A DNA stretch of 64,000 nt, taken from contig JARGSG010000207.1 of assembly GCA_030374805.1 (NCBI GenBank), forward strand, positions 248,001 through 312,000, in the 5' to 3' direction. The stretch is from Gracilaria gracilis. Taxonomy: Eukaryota > Rhodophyta > Florideophyceae > Gracilariales > Gracilariaceae. Shown in pieces: positions 21,943-34,033 of this stretch. A program made the translations under genes and the position numbers. The number at the start of each line of letters is the position of its first letter. The stretch's first letter is position 1. The notes under the pieces are model-generated. The model saw only the letters and a program-made list of their open reading frames with translations, ran no database searches and was not told where the DNA came from.

Positions 21943-22378
21943 CAGTGACTGCAATTACAGTGGGTTACATTATTTACGGTAACAATTTTGTAGAATAAGA
22001 AAGCTATAATTATATGGCCCACAATAGATTAGGTACCACATTATTTATGGTGCAGAACTAAATAATGTTGCCTACATTATTTAATAATTTGGGTACCTGC
22101 GTTCACAATTTTTATTACAAAAGTACTTGAAAACAACGCAGAATCGAAGAACACTGTTGTTACTAATACGGAGCGAAAAATCCGAAAAAACAAACCGTAT
22201 TAGCTTACAATCTGCAAATCAAGTTCTCAAAACCTCATAGAAGCTGATATTAAAAACGAGATAGATGATAAACTTAAAACATACTTAGCTTTCAATTGAT
22301 ATAGAAACCTGTTTTAGTGTGGCCCACATTAATTTAGTTACCACATTTTTTTTTCACCCACTTTAATTGCAGTCACTG
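21943..22378. mobile_element. MITE-like non-autonomous element (436 bp)
   Basis: Both ends carry the same 23-bp inverted repeat, CAGTGACTGCAATTA[C/A]AGTGGGT, with one mismatch (21943-21965 and the complement of 22356-22378). Subterminal copies of 'ggcccaca..a.attaggtaccaca' recur inside. AT-rich and non-coding. A target duplication could not be identified. The size and CAGTG ends suit a Tc1/mariner-pogo-derived MITE. Confidence 0.7.
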
Positions 22379-22696
22379 GGTGTACATTTCTCTATCCACC
22401 TTACACGTTCGCTATACTCACCAAAACTTAGAAACAAACCCGCCAAACAAACGCAGAGCACTTACTTTGTGTGCCCCTCATGTGTCTAACATGTACCTGA
22501 CGTTCGAAAACGTACGCTTTTAACATGGAAACAAAGACAATTCTACATTTTCCTGACTTTTGGCTTTTACATCTTTGCCCTTGGTATATTCGCTCCTTCC
22601 CCTTTCTTCCCCAATGACAGAACCGCACCCGGGATACTTACAGAAGTGTTTTACAAACATTTCAAAAAGGCACTGTCGTCCTTTCCTGCAAAGAAA

Positions 22697-24690
22697 ATGA
22701 CCCTATTACGTCACAATTACACTTTAATACGCAAGAAAAACAAAGTCCGAACTTCTATGCACCGTAAGACACCAACGAACGGTCCCAATCCCAAATCTCA
22801 AGGTTCGATTACCGCGAGATATAAACTTAATAGTTGTACCAAACTCAAAGCATTAGACGCGCCGCTCAGAGAGAAAGAACACAACGCGGTTTGTCTTAAA
22901 ACAACAAGCGACGCCAATGACTGCAGCATTCACCACTCACCCATCACACCACGAACTCCAAACTCGTCTCTATTTCTCCCAATGGTTCCCTTTATTATCA
23001 ATGCATGGATAAGAAATGCAGACCGCCGCATTGAACGGTATATCAAGAACGGCATTCGTCTTGTTGACAGCGGTGTATCAGTCCGCGATGTCGCTGAACG
23101 AGTCCATCTCTCCCCGTCGACCCTTCACTATCACTACCACAAAGGGAACAAAGAACCATGCTTCAGAGCCAACTCCAGATTGTCATTAACAGTTGAAGAA
23201 GAGAACTCAATTGCAGATGTCATGCTGTGCCACAGCAAGAAAGGCAGACCACTGACTCGAAAAGACCTTCAAGACTGTGTGGAGATGATGGTAACTACGT
23301 TTCCGCCACACCACCGTGAGAAGTTGCGATTCCGCAATGGTAGGCCAGGGAGAAAATTCTGCGAACTCTTCGTGGCCCGGCACGGTGACAAAATAATCCT
23401 GAAGACTCCATCAACGCAAGATGCCAAAAGATTCAAAGCAACAAACGCTAAGGTCCTTATTCATCATATGACCGCCATTAAGAAGATAATATCCCACTAC
23501 AACATTCCGCCGTCAAGGATCGTGAATGTGGACGAAACTTGGTTTTCTCCCCTCCAGGACAATCGGCGTGGTAATCTCAGGAAGAAATATTTCGAAACCG
23601 CCATCAAACCTTATACACCGAGTGCAGAGTTTCAGAATGTCAACCATATTACTCTGCTTGGAACTGCGTTTGCTGATGGTCGAGTGGGAGTTCCCATGAT
23701 TGTCTTCAAAGGCTGCCGCCTTCTTGTGCGCCACATAAGCCGACGCAATGATTCCGAGACCGTGCCACAATGCATTTCGGAGTACTTTCCTGTCAATTCA
23801 GTCGTCACCGCTCGCAAGGATATTGCTAGTGTGGATTCTGCAAACTTCTTCAAATGGAAGACCACTTCTTGGAAGACACCGAGCACTTGAGGCAAGGAAA
23901 TGATCATATTCTTCTCATATATGATGGCCATAGAAGTCATTTAAGTATTCCTGTGCTCGAGATGCTCGCCAAATCGAACGTTATCGCCTACTCTCTACCC
24001 GCTCACACGAGTGGAACAATGCAGTCGTTGGACCTTGGCGTATTCTCATCCCTCAAACACAACTACCACGAAATATTGACCGTAGTTGCGCGGAATCGAC
24101 GGAGGAGTGGAGGGCCAATTGACGAGTTCGATCTAGCGCAAATCATTGGAAAGAGTTACGAGAAGAGCCTTTCGGTTAGCAACATTACGTCGGGGTTTGG
24201 AAAGTGTGGGATCTCACATTTTGACGATTGTCGACTGTTTGCGCAGGCTCTTCCACACAGTTTCGAGGAGCCTAATCGCATCGCAACTCTCGAGGAAATG
24301 ATGCAGATGATGGACGATCAGGAGAGCAAGACGGTTCTGGAGATAATTGAAGACGTCCAGATACACTCCTCCGGTTTCCTGGATACGTCATACGGCGCGG
24401 TACTGACGACTGACGCAGCGTTGTCACTTCTGCAACCCAGCAAGAAAACGCGACATATTAGCAAAGGTAAGAGCGTGGCCACAGCTGCAAAGAATGTGCA
24501 GAAAGAAACAACCGAAAAAGAGCGACGGCAGGTGCTGCAGAAGCATTTCAACCGTATAGATGCGTTACGACGTAGTCGCCGCTACTCTGAACCATTTTTC
24601 CTCCCTCGGTCTTTGAAAGTTAGAGGCGCGATTGCGAAATCTCGGACAGCGGCAGTCAAAGCAGCCGGATGGCTTTCGGGTGATGTGTGA
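22697..24690 (+). pseudogene. pogo-type (DDE_1/CENP-B) transposase 1, one frameshift
   Basis: ATG at 22697 or, closer to the conserved part, 22982. Residues after 22982 form a psq-like HTH (RLVDSGVSVRDVAERVHLSP) and a second DNA-binding part (KGRPLTRKDLQDCVEMM). Catalytic residues are all present: NVDETWFSPL, LLIYDGHRSH, and SLDLGVFSSLK with the third Asp 35 residues after the second (DD35D). The two halves are in different frames. At 23851-23860 the expected Trp-Met-Glu is shortened, consistent with a 4-bp deletion in a TGGA repeat. Otherwise the gene is complete, with a basic C-terminal tail. Its TIRs were not found. Confidence 0.8.
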
Positions 24691-25015
24691 GCGCAGTGGA
24701 TCAGACTTGATGGGCATCGCTGGGGTGCGGAGGTTTGTCGGCCGACACAATGCCTTTTATTGATTTTTAGTATCTTTTCAGTGGTGGGCGTAAGGTTCAA
24801 TATCGTAAACATTTGTACCTGATGTTCGACTGTGTTGGGAGTCTGCTTATTTTGTTTCTCTATCGTTTACTTCACTTCAGCACACGAAAGTGGGAGAAGG
24901 GAACCGCTTCCGACTGTTCGGTGGAGTATCGCTCATTGTGCTTCATAAGTTCTCGTTCAGGGCCGATTGTTCCTCATAACGTTCGAGTTATAAAAACACC
25001 CACAGTACATCTGAT
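24691..25015. other. Spacer between two pogo-type copies
   Basis: No coding feature recognised. TGTACCTGAYGTTCGA occurs here at about 24815 and in direct orientation at about 22491, left of the first pogo copy; its meaning is unclear. Confidence 0.3.
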
Positions 25016-26529
25016 GAAGAGAAAGAGTTCTTTGCATTAATCCGTCGTTACGCCGAACTCAGGCGTCCGTTGACACAAAAAGATGTAATGGACTTTTTGC
25101 CATGCTGGTGCTAATAATGCCGTATTTTCGCTGCAAGAAGTCGCCATTTAAATATTATAGGCCTGTACATGGGTTCTGTTGCTCTTTTGAGGCTCGTAAT
25201 AGTGACACTATTGCCTTCAAAACGCATTGGAAGCAAGATCCTACTAGATATCATGCAATAAAATGCCGAGATATTGGTGGGACATTTTCCAAAGTTGGAA
25301 TGCATAGTCCATGAACATAAAATTGATGCCAAAAGAATCATAACATGAACATATACGAAACAGAGTTATCCGCATAGAAGCCCAACGGTTGCGGAGGACG
25401 AAGAGCTTATTCAACAAGATCCCCAAAGCTTCTTACGTGAAGTGCTACATTCCAGAATGTTAACCGTATCACAGTATTGGCTTCCGTGCATGGTAATATG
25501 CACCGCGGCAGACCGTTATCCGTCATTCAGGGCATTAAGCTTAGCATCAGACGGTATCAACATCGTTTAGAGCTATCTCGTGAGTTTGTCGAACACATCG
25601 CACTTTGTTGGCCTCGTGAGGCTCCTGTCGGTGTGCGTAAGGAAGCCGCGGCACTGGATTCAGAAAACTTCAAAAAAGGTGCTACGGCTTTCATTGAAGA
25701 CACCAAAGATCTGCGACGAAAACATCGAAAGCTCTTGTTTGTATACGTTGGATTTCGTTTACATCTATCTATATCACTGCGGGAAATGTTTAGGGCCTCG
25801 GGAATGATTGCGTATGCCTTACCGGCGCACACGGGCATAACCACTCAAACTCTCGACGTGGGCGTGTTCTCTCCATTCAAAGCCAAGTTTCACCAACTCA
25901 CTAATGACATGGTTAAATTAATGGCATCACATCATTTATTCAATGAGTTTGACGTCTGTCGTCTGATTACGTGCGCAAAAGAGAGCACTTTAACCCATTT
26001 AAATATCGTTGCAGGGTTTCGTAAGGCCTGGATAGTTCCACTGGATGAATGCCGTCTCTTTGTCCAAGCTCGGCCGTATAGTAGATCGGAGCCATATCGA
26101 ATCGCATCTGTAGACGAGATGATTCTCATGTTAGATGATCGCAGAAAGAAACAGGCTAGTGAAATACTGACCGAAATTGTCATTCAATCACAGAGGTTCC
26201 TGGACACAACTTATGGCACAGTTGTGACATCAGAGGCAGCAGTTGCGTTACTTCGGTTGCACATGTCGAAGACAAACAAGAAGCATGCCCAACTTGAGGA
26301 TAAAAAGCCTCTGGCCGAAGAGCACCTTCGAGAATGTAAGCGCCAGAAGCATGTGGCTAGGGAACAGTTTGAGCAGCACCGAGCAGAACAACGATTGATG
26401 TTCTTTGGTGAGCCGGTTGTGAAGGTGAGATCGCTTCGAGTTCGTGTGCAGGCTGCTCGAGAGCGTTTCCAAGAAGAACATAAGGCTGGGGTGGGAAAGC
26501 TTGGCCTCACCTGTGGAGAGGCCAAGTAA
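25016..26529 (+). pseudogene. pogo-type transposase 2, decayed relative of copy 1
   Basis: The C-terminal ~350 codons are open and align through their length with copy 1 (FNEFDVCRLI versus IDEFDLAQII; RFLDTTYGTVVTSEAAVALL versus GFLDTSYGAVLTTDAALSLL). The second catalytic Asp is lost: 'YDGHRSH' has become YVGFRLH. The third remains (TLDVGVF). Upstream, a fragment of the HTH part (RRPLTQKDVMDFL) survives near 25065 and the stretch between is degenerate, so it cannot be active. The frame runs above its first ATG (FQNVNRITVL), so no real start remains. Confidence 0.75.
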
Positions 26530-27660
26530 ACGACTGGAGGCAGACTTGTGCTAGTGAATGACAATGTGTAGACTGTCATAAGGGAATGGTTTTATTGGCT
26601 TAGAAGATACGGTTTTTGAGTGAAACAGTAAATGCGTTCATTGTGTGTAATTTGTTTTCGTGTTCGTAGTGGACCGTGTTCAACTCGGTCAGTTTTCATA
26701 TTGTTCTTCGGATTCCTATCTCTTCGGGAGGCAAAACTATTGTCAGATGAACCGCATATTTCCACTAAAGGGGTGACCAAGGCTTCACAGTATACGCTTC
26801 TCTGGCTTTTTCAGGGCGTCAAAAACACTGCGAAGGTGTTCAAGAGCCCTATTTGCTGTACTAGCGTTACCCTTCTTTATTTGTTCAGTGCCCTTTACGT
26901 GAGAGAGACATCTTCGCATTTGTTTGGGCATGGGCTCCGGTGGTAACCGGGGAGAGACCCCTAACCTACCAATATATACATAACGAAACGTGCGGTTATT
27001 GGCAATTGCAAATATCTCCGGCTTACTACAGCCAATGAGCGACTCCAACATGGCATTCGCTTCTCTTGCCCATAGAAGCGTTTTGAATCGTGCGGCATAT
27101 TGTTTGTAGTGGAAATGAATTTTCCGCAATGAGTGCACAAACATTTCTCGCGCCTTGCAGCATCACTCATCTGGGGTATTCGACCGAAAGTCTCCATCGC
27201 CCGCGATACTAGATGGCCAAAATACAAAGCATCATGTAAAATTTCTCTGGCTGCAAAAGGCGTAACTCTCACTGCTGCCATGGCTCAAGCCCTGTGCAAC
27301 CCAAATATGTTGGCTAGTAATCAGCAGTACAATTCTTCTCCAAACGAGGGGGAGTGCAACTTTGATAAGGCAGTAGAAAACTACTGGGATGGAAATGATA
27401 GTGAAGACTTCATGGTGGCTGCCTTGTAATCTAGAGAAGCTCAAACACTATATGAAACCGTTCCGTATTGCGCGAAAAATAGCATAATCGGAGTGGTTTA
27501 TATTTATTAAAATAGGAACTAGACCCGTTTGCTTCTACTCACAAAAAAGAACTTGGATTGTTCAACTTTTTCTTGAACGACTATATTCTCGAATGTATGT
27601 AAGTATAGATATGCCAGGAGCTTTTCAAGCCTGGCAGGTGTACAAAGCCGCTCCGAATGG
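26530..27660. other. Unassigned stretch
   Basis: Overlapping short frames on both strands; none has a clear domain. A minus-strand frame at 26961-27281 contains CLCTHCGKFISTTNNMPH, which could be the remains of a BED-type zinc finger, but this is too weak to call. Confidence 0.3.
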
Positions 27661-28642
27661 ATGAGCTGTTGCGTACTAGGGCTTGCCACATCGATTCACC
27701 ACGTTAACCGCCTGCGGAACTATTGGTTCAAGTCCGATCTTCCGGGCAGCACGTTCTTCAAAAAGATGACGGGGGGTGACATGTTTCTCAATATTCGAGC
27801 CTCGTTGAAATTTTGTGCTGCCTATGATTCTAATGCTGCTCTTCTAGACTCTTTGTGGTACAGTCGCCAAGTATGGAGCACTTCGCCAGAAATGCAGCTG
27901 TGCTGGATGTTCCTGTAGGCTTGAGTTCTTTAGAAGAAAACACAATCAGATGCAAAGGTCGTACCGCTGCTTGCTTCTTATATGAATTGTATGCCAATGA
28001 AGCTTGGCACAAGATTTTATTCGGTAGTTGGGTGGCCCCATCATACTTGCACAGTTTCCAAGATAATGGGTCTGGAAACCAATCAGGACAGACCCCAGCT
28101 CAACGCTACGCAAACGTTTATCGAAATCTACGAGAAGCCTTAGACTGCAAGGTAGATGGATCAGTGGTGAAGAATTTGACGGCTTCGGGGCCTTGGTGTG
28201 TGCAGATGGCTCGCCAAACACAACTTCACCCTACTCCGCATGCTGGTCTGCTCATGGTCATGGATAAATTTTATACCCGCCGTGTACTAGCCCGTCAGTT
28301 GGATTCTCTAAGTGATGGTGAGTGCAAGGTGTTAGGAACTGTTCGGTTTACAAATATCGATGGTGTCAACAGACCTTCATTGACAGAGGCAATCGAAGGC
28401 CTCAAGCATGCTCAACGCGGGGAGTGGCGTTTGGTACGGTGTTCCAGAGAGGTGATGGTCCAGGCTCTCTTGCTGTAGCCGAACGTGCTGTTTTCATAGT
28501 TTTTAAAGACCGCTCAGTCGTTTCGTTCTACACGAATGACTTAAGCGGTACGCCAACCTCTAGGATCCACATGCTAAATGAACACGCGATTATATATGTA
28601 CATGGAATCGCTCCTTTACAGCATTGGCCGGGAGGAAAATAA
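27661..28642 (+). pseudogene. piggyBac-type transposase relic
   Basis: The DDE core can be read in fragments across three frames: RNYWFKSDLPGSTFFKKM near the start, then LLMVMDKFYTRRVLARQL with a piggyBac-like second Asp region, followed by CKVLGTVRFTN and VFIVFKDRSVVSFYTND. This matches the family order (DNFYTS..L, GTVR.N, W.D...V..LS). At least two frameshifts. It ends directly against the LTR at 28665. No TIR identified. Confidence 0.65.
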
Positions 28643-28664
28643 CTGTGCCGCACAACGCTTCAAA

Positions 28665-30723
28665 TGTAGACCAAAACCCGCGAGCGGGAAGAACCTTATG
28701 GGTGTCCGAGACCCACTCCCTGAGCAGGCAGTCCGGTGAGAGAGCCCTCGTGACTCCCAAGATATGGGTGTAACTCCTTAGCAGATTCAGGTAGACCTAC
28801 GAGATGAAAACAAAGAATCCGTTAAGGGAAGAACCAGAACTGACCAGAAATAATATCGGCAGAGGTGGCACGCAAGTTCCACGCGCGGTATCCGGAGACG
28901 GAAAGAAAAAGAGATCGCACCGAAAGGGGAATTACTCTTGAGACGAGCGGTGCAAAATGCAACAAAAGAACACCCAATACTGGGGCGGAGAGGGGTACCT
29001 GGCGGGTCAGATAATTGACATGAATATTAAGACCAAAACAAGTAGTAAACCCATACAATATGCGTCGAAACGCTTCTACTCGGTGGAGCCCGTCGGATGA
29101 AAAGCCCGTACTAACGGTGACTTCCCCAAAAAGGAGGCAAAGTACTCGCGCAAGCGATCAAAGTCAGTGCCGAACACGGGTTGAGTTTAGTGACAGAGGA
29201 GCGAGCGCCAGCTCGCTCCGCCTAAGTACTGTACCACTGTGTGCCGCAAAATGAATATCTAACTCTATCCAAATTAAATGCCATGTGTGGCACAACCAGC
29301 TTCCCGAAATCAACCTAAATTAGGTACCAAAATTCTAAAGTAATTCCTACCAAAGGGGGCCATGCTGCACAGTACGAACACGCGCCCAGCTCATAAGTAA
29401 TCGACTTCCCGCTAGGGATGAATTAAAACTTATGACTCTTCATTCCCTATAAATGGCCAAATTGAGTTGCACTACACATACCCCTCCTTAAGAGGAAAAA
29501 CCCTCGTTTTGACGACGCCCCAATCCCGAGTAAGGGGAGATAAGTAACTATGTCCGGTTCCCAGAATTTTCCATCGATTGACCTACCTTCTGATACTTCG
29601 TCAGCGCCTTCACCTCACCTATCCGATGTCAGCATTATTCCTGTCGCAGCACAGTCACCTTCACCTCTTCTCAGTGCGATAACGTCTCAATCTCCAATTT
29701 TGAAACATACCAACGATCCGCAGGGTTCTACCGCTCTGTCAACCTCCGGCGCGCCGGGTTCCAACAACACTCCCGCGACGAGGTCCTCAAAGGTCGCTCT
29801 CATGGTAACCACCGCCGGTCCTTCTTATTTCACCGTGTTCCCGTCCGTACCACTGCCGCAGCAGTCGTATGGCTCATCTAATACGGATATTGGGTCATGG
29901 AACGCTTTGGAGCGGTTCCCACGGATCCCAGCAGTACCAAAGTCGGTCTCGCGCGACGCATTGGCAGGTCTGAATCCGATTTATTCTCCTCTCTTCTACT
30001 CCAGGTCTCCTTGCTGCCACCCCACGGCTTGGATGAAAGGATACCCGCCCTGCGGTACGTTTCGCTGCAGTACTTCCGCTCAGAGAGGGAATTGGTCAAA
30101 GTCCTAGTAAGCTACGAGTCCCTCACTCCACAGGAGAAGCGTTCGGTACCGACAGCGTTGTATCTACGTGCCAAGATGGACTTCTCGCACGTGGCTCTGC
30201 AATAGCCGTCAGTTCCGATGCCATCGGTTGTCCCTGCTCAGCAGTTTGTGGCTCTAAACGCCACTCGCGAGGCGAACCCTCATCAAGCAGCCCAAGCCCT
30301 CGTTGTCGAAGAGCCTGAGATGCCGCCGCAAGCCGAAGATCAGGAAAACTGAAGAAGGGAGTCTCACATGAGGAAGAGGGGTCCTCAGAGTCAAGGCTGT
30401 TGACGCCCGAGGCGCCAGTGTCTCGCTCCCAACTAAAAATCCTGCCAAAGAGTGACACCGCTGACGTGGATTCAGGACACTTGGGTGTTCTGCGTCGATC
30501 GTGGATACGGGTAAAGAATAACCGGATCCCGGATAGAATCATGGTGATGGCCAAGCCTAATTATACGGTATACGTTGATCTTGGCCTCAATCCACAGTTT
30601 CTGTTAAAAAGTCTAACTGTCCTGGATACAGGTACAGGCCCAAACTTTATAGCGGAATCTCTATTGCCTCCACAATTTTGGTCTCGTATCGGTCTTGACT
30701 GTGGTATAATGCACAAAAAGTGA
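28665..30723. mobile_element. Ty3-type LTR and internal pieces, fossil
   Basis: An LTR-like unit at about 28665-29478 (TGTAGACC...ACTACACA) shares blocks with the 995-bp LTRs in the same orientation (for example GGGTGTCCGAG followed by a CTCCC/GAGAGCCCT pattern). It is followed by a purine tract on the minus strand and a Ser/Pro-rich plus-strand frame like that of the complete element. From about 30.0 kb, pieces of gag and protease (VLDTGTGPNFI) read on the plus strand, so two oppositely oriented remnants seem to be joined. Clearly broken, with many breaks and most of pol missing. Older than the 9.5-21.5 kb element. Confidence 0.65.
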
Positions 30724-31372
30724 GAGAGTCTGAAGCGGTCTTGAGATGGGAGCGGCGGCAGCGTACAGTCGTGTGACTGTAATGCTTCTGAACACTGAAG
30801 GAGGACGGAAGCACCGGGCTGTCGAACGTCGGTGTTATCGGAATGCTAGTTTGGCGGTCAAAAATGACGGAGTTAAAACGAACGAAAAACCAGTGAATTT
30901 ATCCAAATTTGGAAGTGTTAATTTCCGAAAATATTTCCACCTTTCTACTTGTGCTAGTTTTTTTCGAAAGAATTATTCCAAATTGTTTCCATCTTTGCTA
31001 GTTTGGATGAAAGGGAAACTAGCATACTTCTTTCGTTTATGGTAGTTTTGCAGCACAATGTAAGTGTGTTAGTGTCACCTACGTTCATGTATACGGGGGC
31101 GAATAGCGAGATAGGCACTTAGATAGAAACTTAAATAGCTGTTTATCGAATAGGAATAGGAGTATACAAATAGATCGAATACCCTTTCAGTTTGAGAAGA
31201 TCGGTTCACTAGTCAACACCTTTCACATCAGGCATTCGTATACTAAATATATGAAACGCCTTCGAATCACGTGCAATCATCCCCACCACTCTGTCCCACC
31301 GTCCGTGCGCTATATTACGCGCCCCGCTACATACCCCGAATTCTCTCCAACACTCCCCCAATCTTCCCCGCC

Positions 31373-33708
31373 ATGCCCAACTGCTGCTTTGAAGGCTGCT
31401 TCTTCTTCGCCCGCACTATCCCCGCCATCCAAAGACACCAGAGGAGATGCCCCAATCGCCTCAACCCAAACAAGCGTTTCCTCTCCCCAGGCGGAGGCCT
31501 CCCCCACTTCCCCCCACGCATCAAGCGTCACAAGTCTACCCCCCACCTCCATACACCTCCCTCTCCCACAGACCGCCCTTCCGACACCGTCCCCATCGCA
31601 GGCAACGACTCCTACCGCCACAGGCAACTCTCCCTCTCCCTCCACACCCAGGACGCCTACCATATCGCCACAACCCCCGTCTGCTCCATCTCCCCCTCCC
31701 CCTCCTCCCCCTCCTCCTCCTTCCTTCCCCCTCCTCAACAACCCCCACCTCGAACGCATGGTCCTCTACATCTCTTTCATCGCCTCCTCCCTCGGCCTCC
31801 AAAAGGCTGACGAACTCATCTCTCTCCTCCACGACCCCGCCTTCTCCAAATCCGCCTTCCACAACGCCGTCTCCTCCGCCACCCAGTGCCTCGAGCTGCA
31901 GAAAAACCTCTTCCGGCACCGTTTCAGCAACATTGGCTTCGCTCTCACCATCCTCTCCGATCCACAGCAGCTCTTCTCCACCACCATCTTCCGAAAGGAG
32001 CCCATCCGGGTCCTCAAACAACAACTCGCCCTCGCACACTTCCACAACACCTTCTTCCACCCCGTCTCCCACACAACACCTTCCGCCTCTCTCGCTTTCG
32101 CGCACCCTATGGCCTCCACCCTCGTAAAAGAAGCAGTCCGCGCCCTCAAAGCCGCAATCATGCACTCTTCCAACGACTCCTGCATCTGGCACACCCCCGA
32201 CTCCACCGGTATCGACTCCTTCATCGGCTTGGTCCAAATCTACTCCGACAAGTTCTCCACCTCCCTCAAATCCTCTTCCACCACCTCTTACCCCCTTCAC
32301 ATCACCCTTCTTCACTTCTCCGATGCCTTCCGTCGCAAGTGCATCACCGAACACCTCACCCTTCTCGGATACTTGCCAACCTCCTTCCTCCCAACCAACC
32401 CCTCCCAAGACCACGACTCCATCCCTCAAACCTCCTCTCACATCCCACGCCACGCCAAAATGAAACTTATTCAGCTCGCCATCTCCAACTTCCTCGGCCC
32501 CCTCCTCTCCTCCGGTCTCAACGGATTCCCCTTCCGTGACGCCCATGGCATTCTCCGCCACTGTCACCCAATCATCTCCAGCTACTGCGCCGACATCCCC
32601 GAAGCAAAAGACATTCTCGACATCTCCCACGGAACCCGCCCCCAACACCCTTGTCATATATGCACCGTCTCCCGCACAGACCTCTCCCTACACATTCGAT
32701 CCCCTTCCCCTCGAATTCAGCACCAGACCCTCGCCGCACGCAGATCACATTTCACTTTCCTCCAACAATCACAAGACGCTCTTCTCGCTCGTAAGCCCAG
32801 AATCTCCCGCAACACAAAGAAAAAAGCCCTTGAAGCACTCCACTCCCTCTCCCTTGCAAAGTACTCCTCCCTCTTCGAATCATACCCTCTTCTCAACATC
32901 ACCCCACTACTCTCCCCTTACAGCATCTTCACCTTCGAACCACTCCACAACTTCCACCTTGGCGTCTCCAAGCTCATCAAGCTCGCCGCCATCGAGAGAC
33001 TTCGCTCAGAAGCACTCTTCACCACCCCCCGTTCCTCCAAGTTCCGTCGCTCTTTCAACTCCGTCCGCACTTCCATCCTCAAACATTCAATCACCATCCT
33101 CTCCGCAATCGAAAAGCACTCCCCCGCAAACGGACTCCACATCGACTTCTCCACTTCCGACAACCGTTAAACTCTCAACGGTTTCTTCACTGCCGACAGC
33201 TTGCGTGGTATGCTCGAAGCAAAAGAATACCACGTACTCGACATGTTCTTTCCCTTCATCGGCGCTTTCTTCGACCGATGCTATGACGAAGTCGATTCAG
33301 CTCCCATCACTTCCGTCTTCTCCAAGTACTCAGACCTTCTTCTCGCCTCCATGCGATACAACACCTTCACCGAATGGACCGACGTCCGCCTCACCGACCT
33401 CCACAACCAAATCCGCTCCTTCAAGCGCACAGCCGTACTCGTCCTCGGCCCCCACCACACTTCCAGCCTCGGAACCCTCAAGTTCCACCTCCTTGACCAC
33501 ATTGTCGAGGACATTCGCCGCTTCGGAGGTCTCCACTTCAATGATGCCGGCATATTTGAGCACGCCCACACCCTCTTCAAGTCCCACTACTCCAAAACCT
33601 CAAAGCGCAGGTCCACCGCACATCAAGGAACCATTCGTGCTATCCACCGGTCCAACGCCATCAACGTCTGTGTTCTCGGAAATGGAATTTCACATTCAAA
33701 AATGCTAG
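31373..33708 (+). pseudogene. Plavaka/CACTA-like transposase with N-terminal zinc finger
   Basis: The likely start is ATG 31373 (MPNCCFEGCFFFARTIPAIQ, then RHQRRC), a C2H2-like finger. The catalytic part follows in another frame: GLVQIYSDKFSTSLKSS (probable first Asp), YPLHITLLHFSDAFRRKC, CHIC, FEPLHNFHLGVSKLI, and FHLLDHIVEDIRRFGG with GIFEHAHTLFKSHY. This order is that of EnSpm/CACTA-type (Plavaka) transposases. Besides one frameshift in the Pro/Ser-rich linker (about 31.45-31.75 kb), one in-frame TAA (33168-33170) interrupts it. The frame then runs into the foldback at 33663. The coding strand is extremely pyrimidine-rich. Confidence 0.7.
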
Positions 33709-34033
33709 TTTTGGTGACCGATTATCTGGTGACTTTTTCCAATTTTTTCCGATGTTTGGGTTTGATATGAAGAAATACGTGTTTGGTGTGCTAGTTTGAC
33801 ATTCAAAATTTGCAGTTCTGGAAATTCTCCAGTTCCATAACTTGCATATTTGAAATTCTAAAACTGGGGAATTTCCAGAACTGCAAATTTTGAATGTCAA
33901 ACTAGCACACCAAACAAGTATTTCTTCATATCAAACCCAAACATCGGAAAAAATTGGAAAAAGTCACCAGATAATCGGTCACCAAAACTAGCATTTTTGA
34001 ATGTGAAATTCCATTTCCGAGAACACAGACGTT
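33663..34033. repeat. 371-bp foldback (near-perfect inverted repeat)
   Basis: The left arm from 33663 (AACGTCTGTGTTCTCGGAAA) is repeated in reverse complement up to 34033, with arms of about 165 bp and a short AT-rich centre near 33848. It contains four copies of the CTAGTTT motif and could form a long hairpin. Either it is the right terminus of the Plavaka-like element or a MITE derived from it that inserted there. Confidence 0.85.

Larger units (their letters stand above)
30825..34033 (+). mobile_element. Plavaka/CACTA-like DNA transposon with foldback right end
   Basis: A transposase relic lies between a left end at 30825 (AACGTCGGTGTTATCGGAATG) and a matching right end in inverted orientation at 34033 (reverse complement AACGTCTGTGTTCTCGGAAATG). 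Near both ends the octamer GCTAGTTT or its complement is repeated (about 30845, 30950, 30993, 31017 on the left; at least four times in the right-hand foldback), like subterminal transposase sites of CACTA elements. ACGT occurs at both outer edges and may be part of the TIR or a target duplication. The boundaries are inference. Confidence 0.55.

Noticed and set aside
26961-27281. Possible BED-type zinc finger on the minus strand (CLCTHCGKFIS)
   Set aside because: Only one Cys pair and a loosely placed His; no transposase continues from it.
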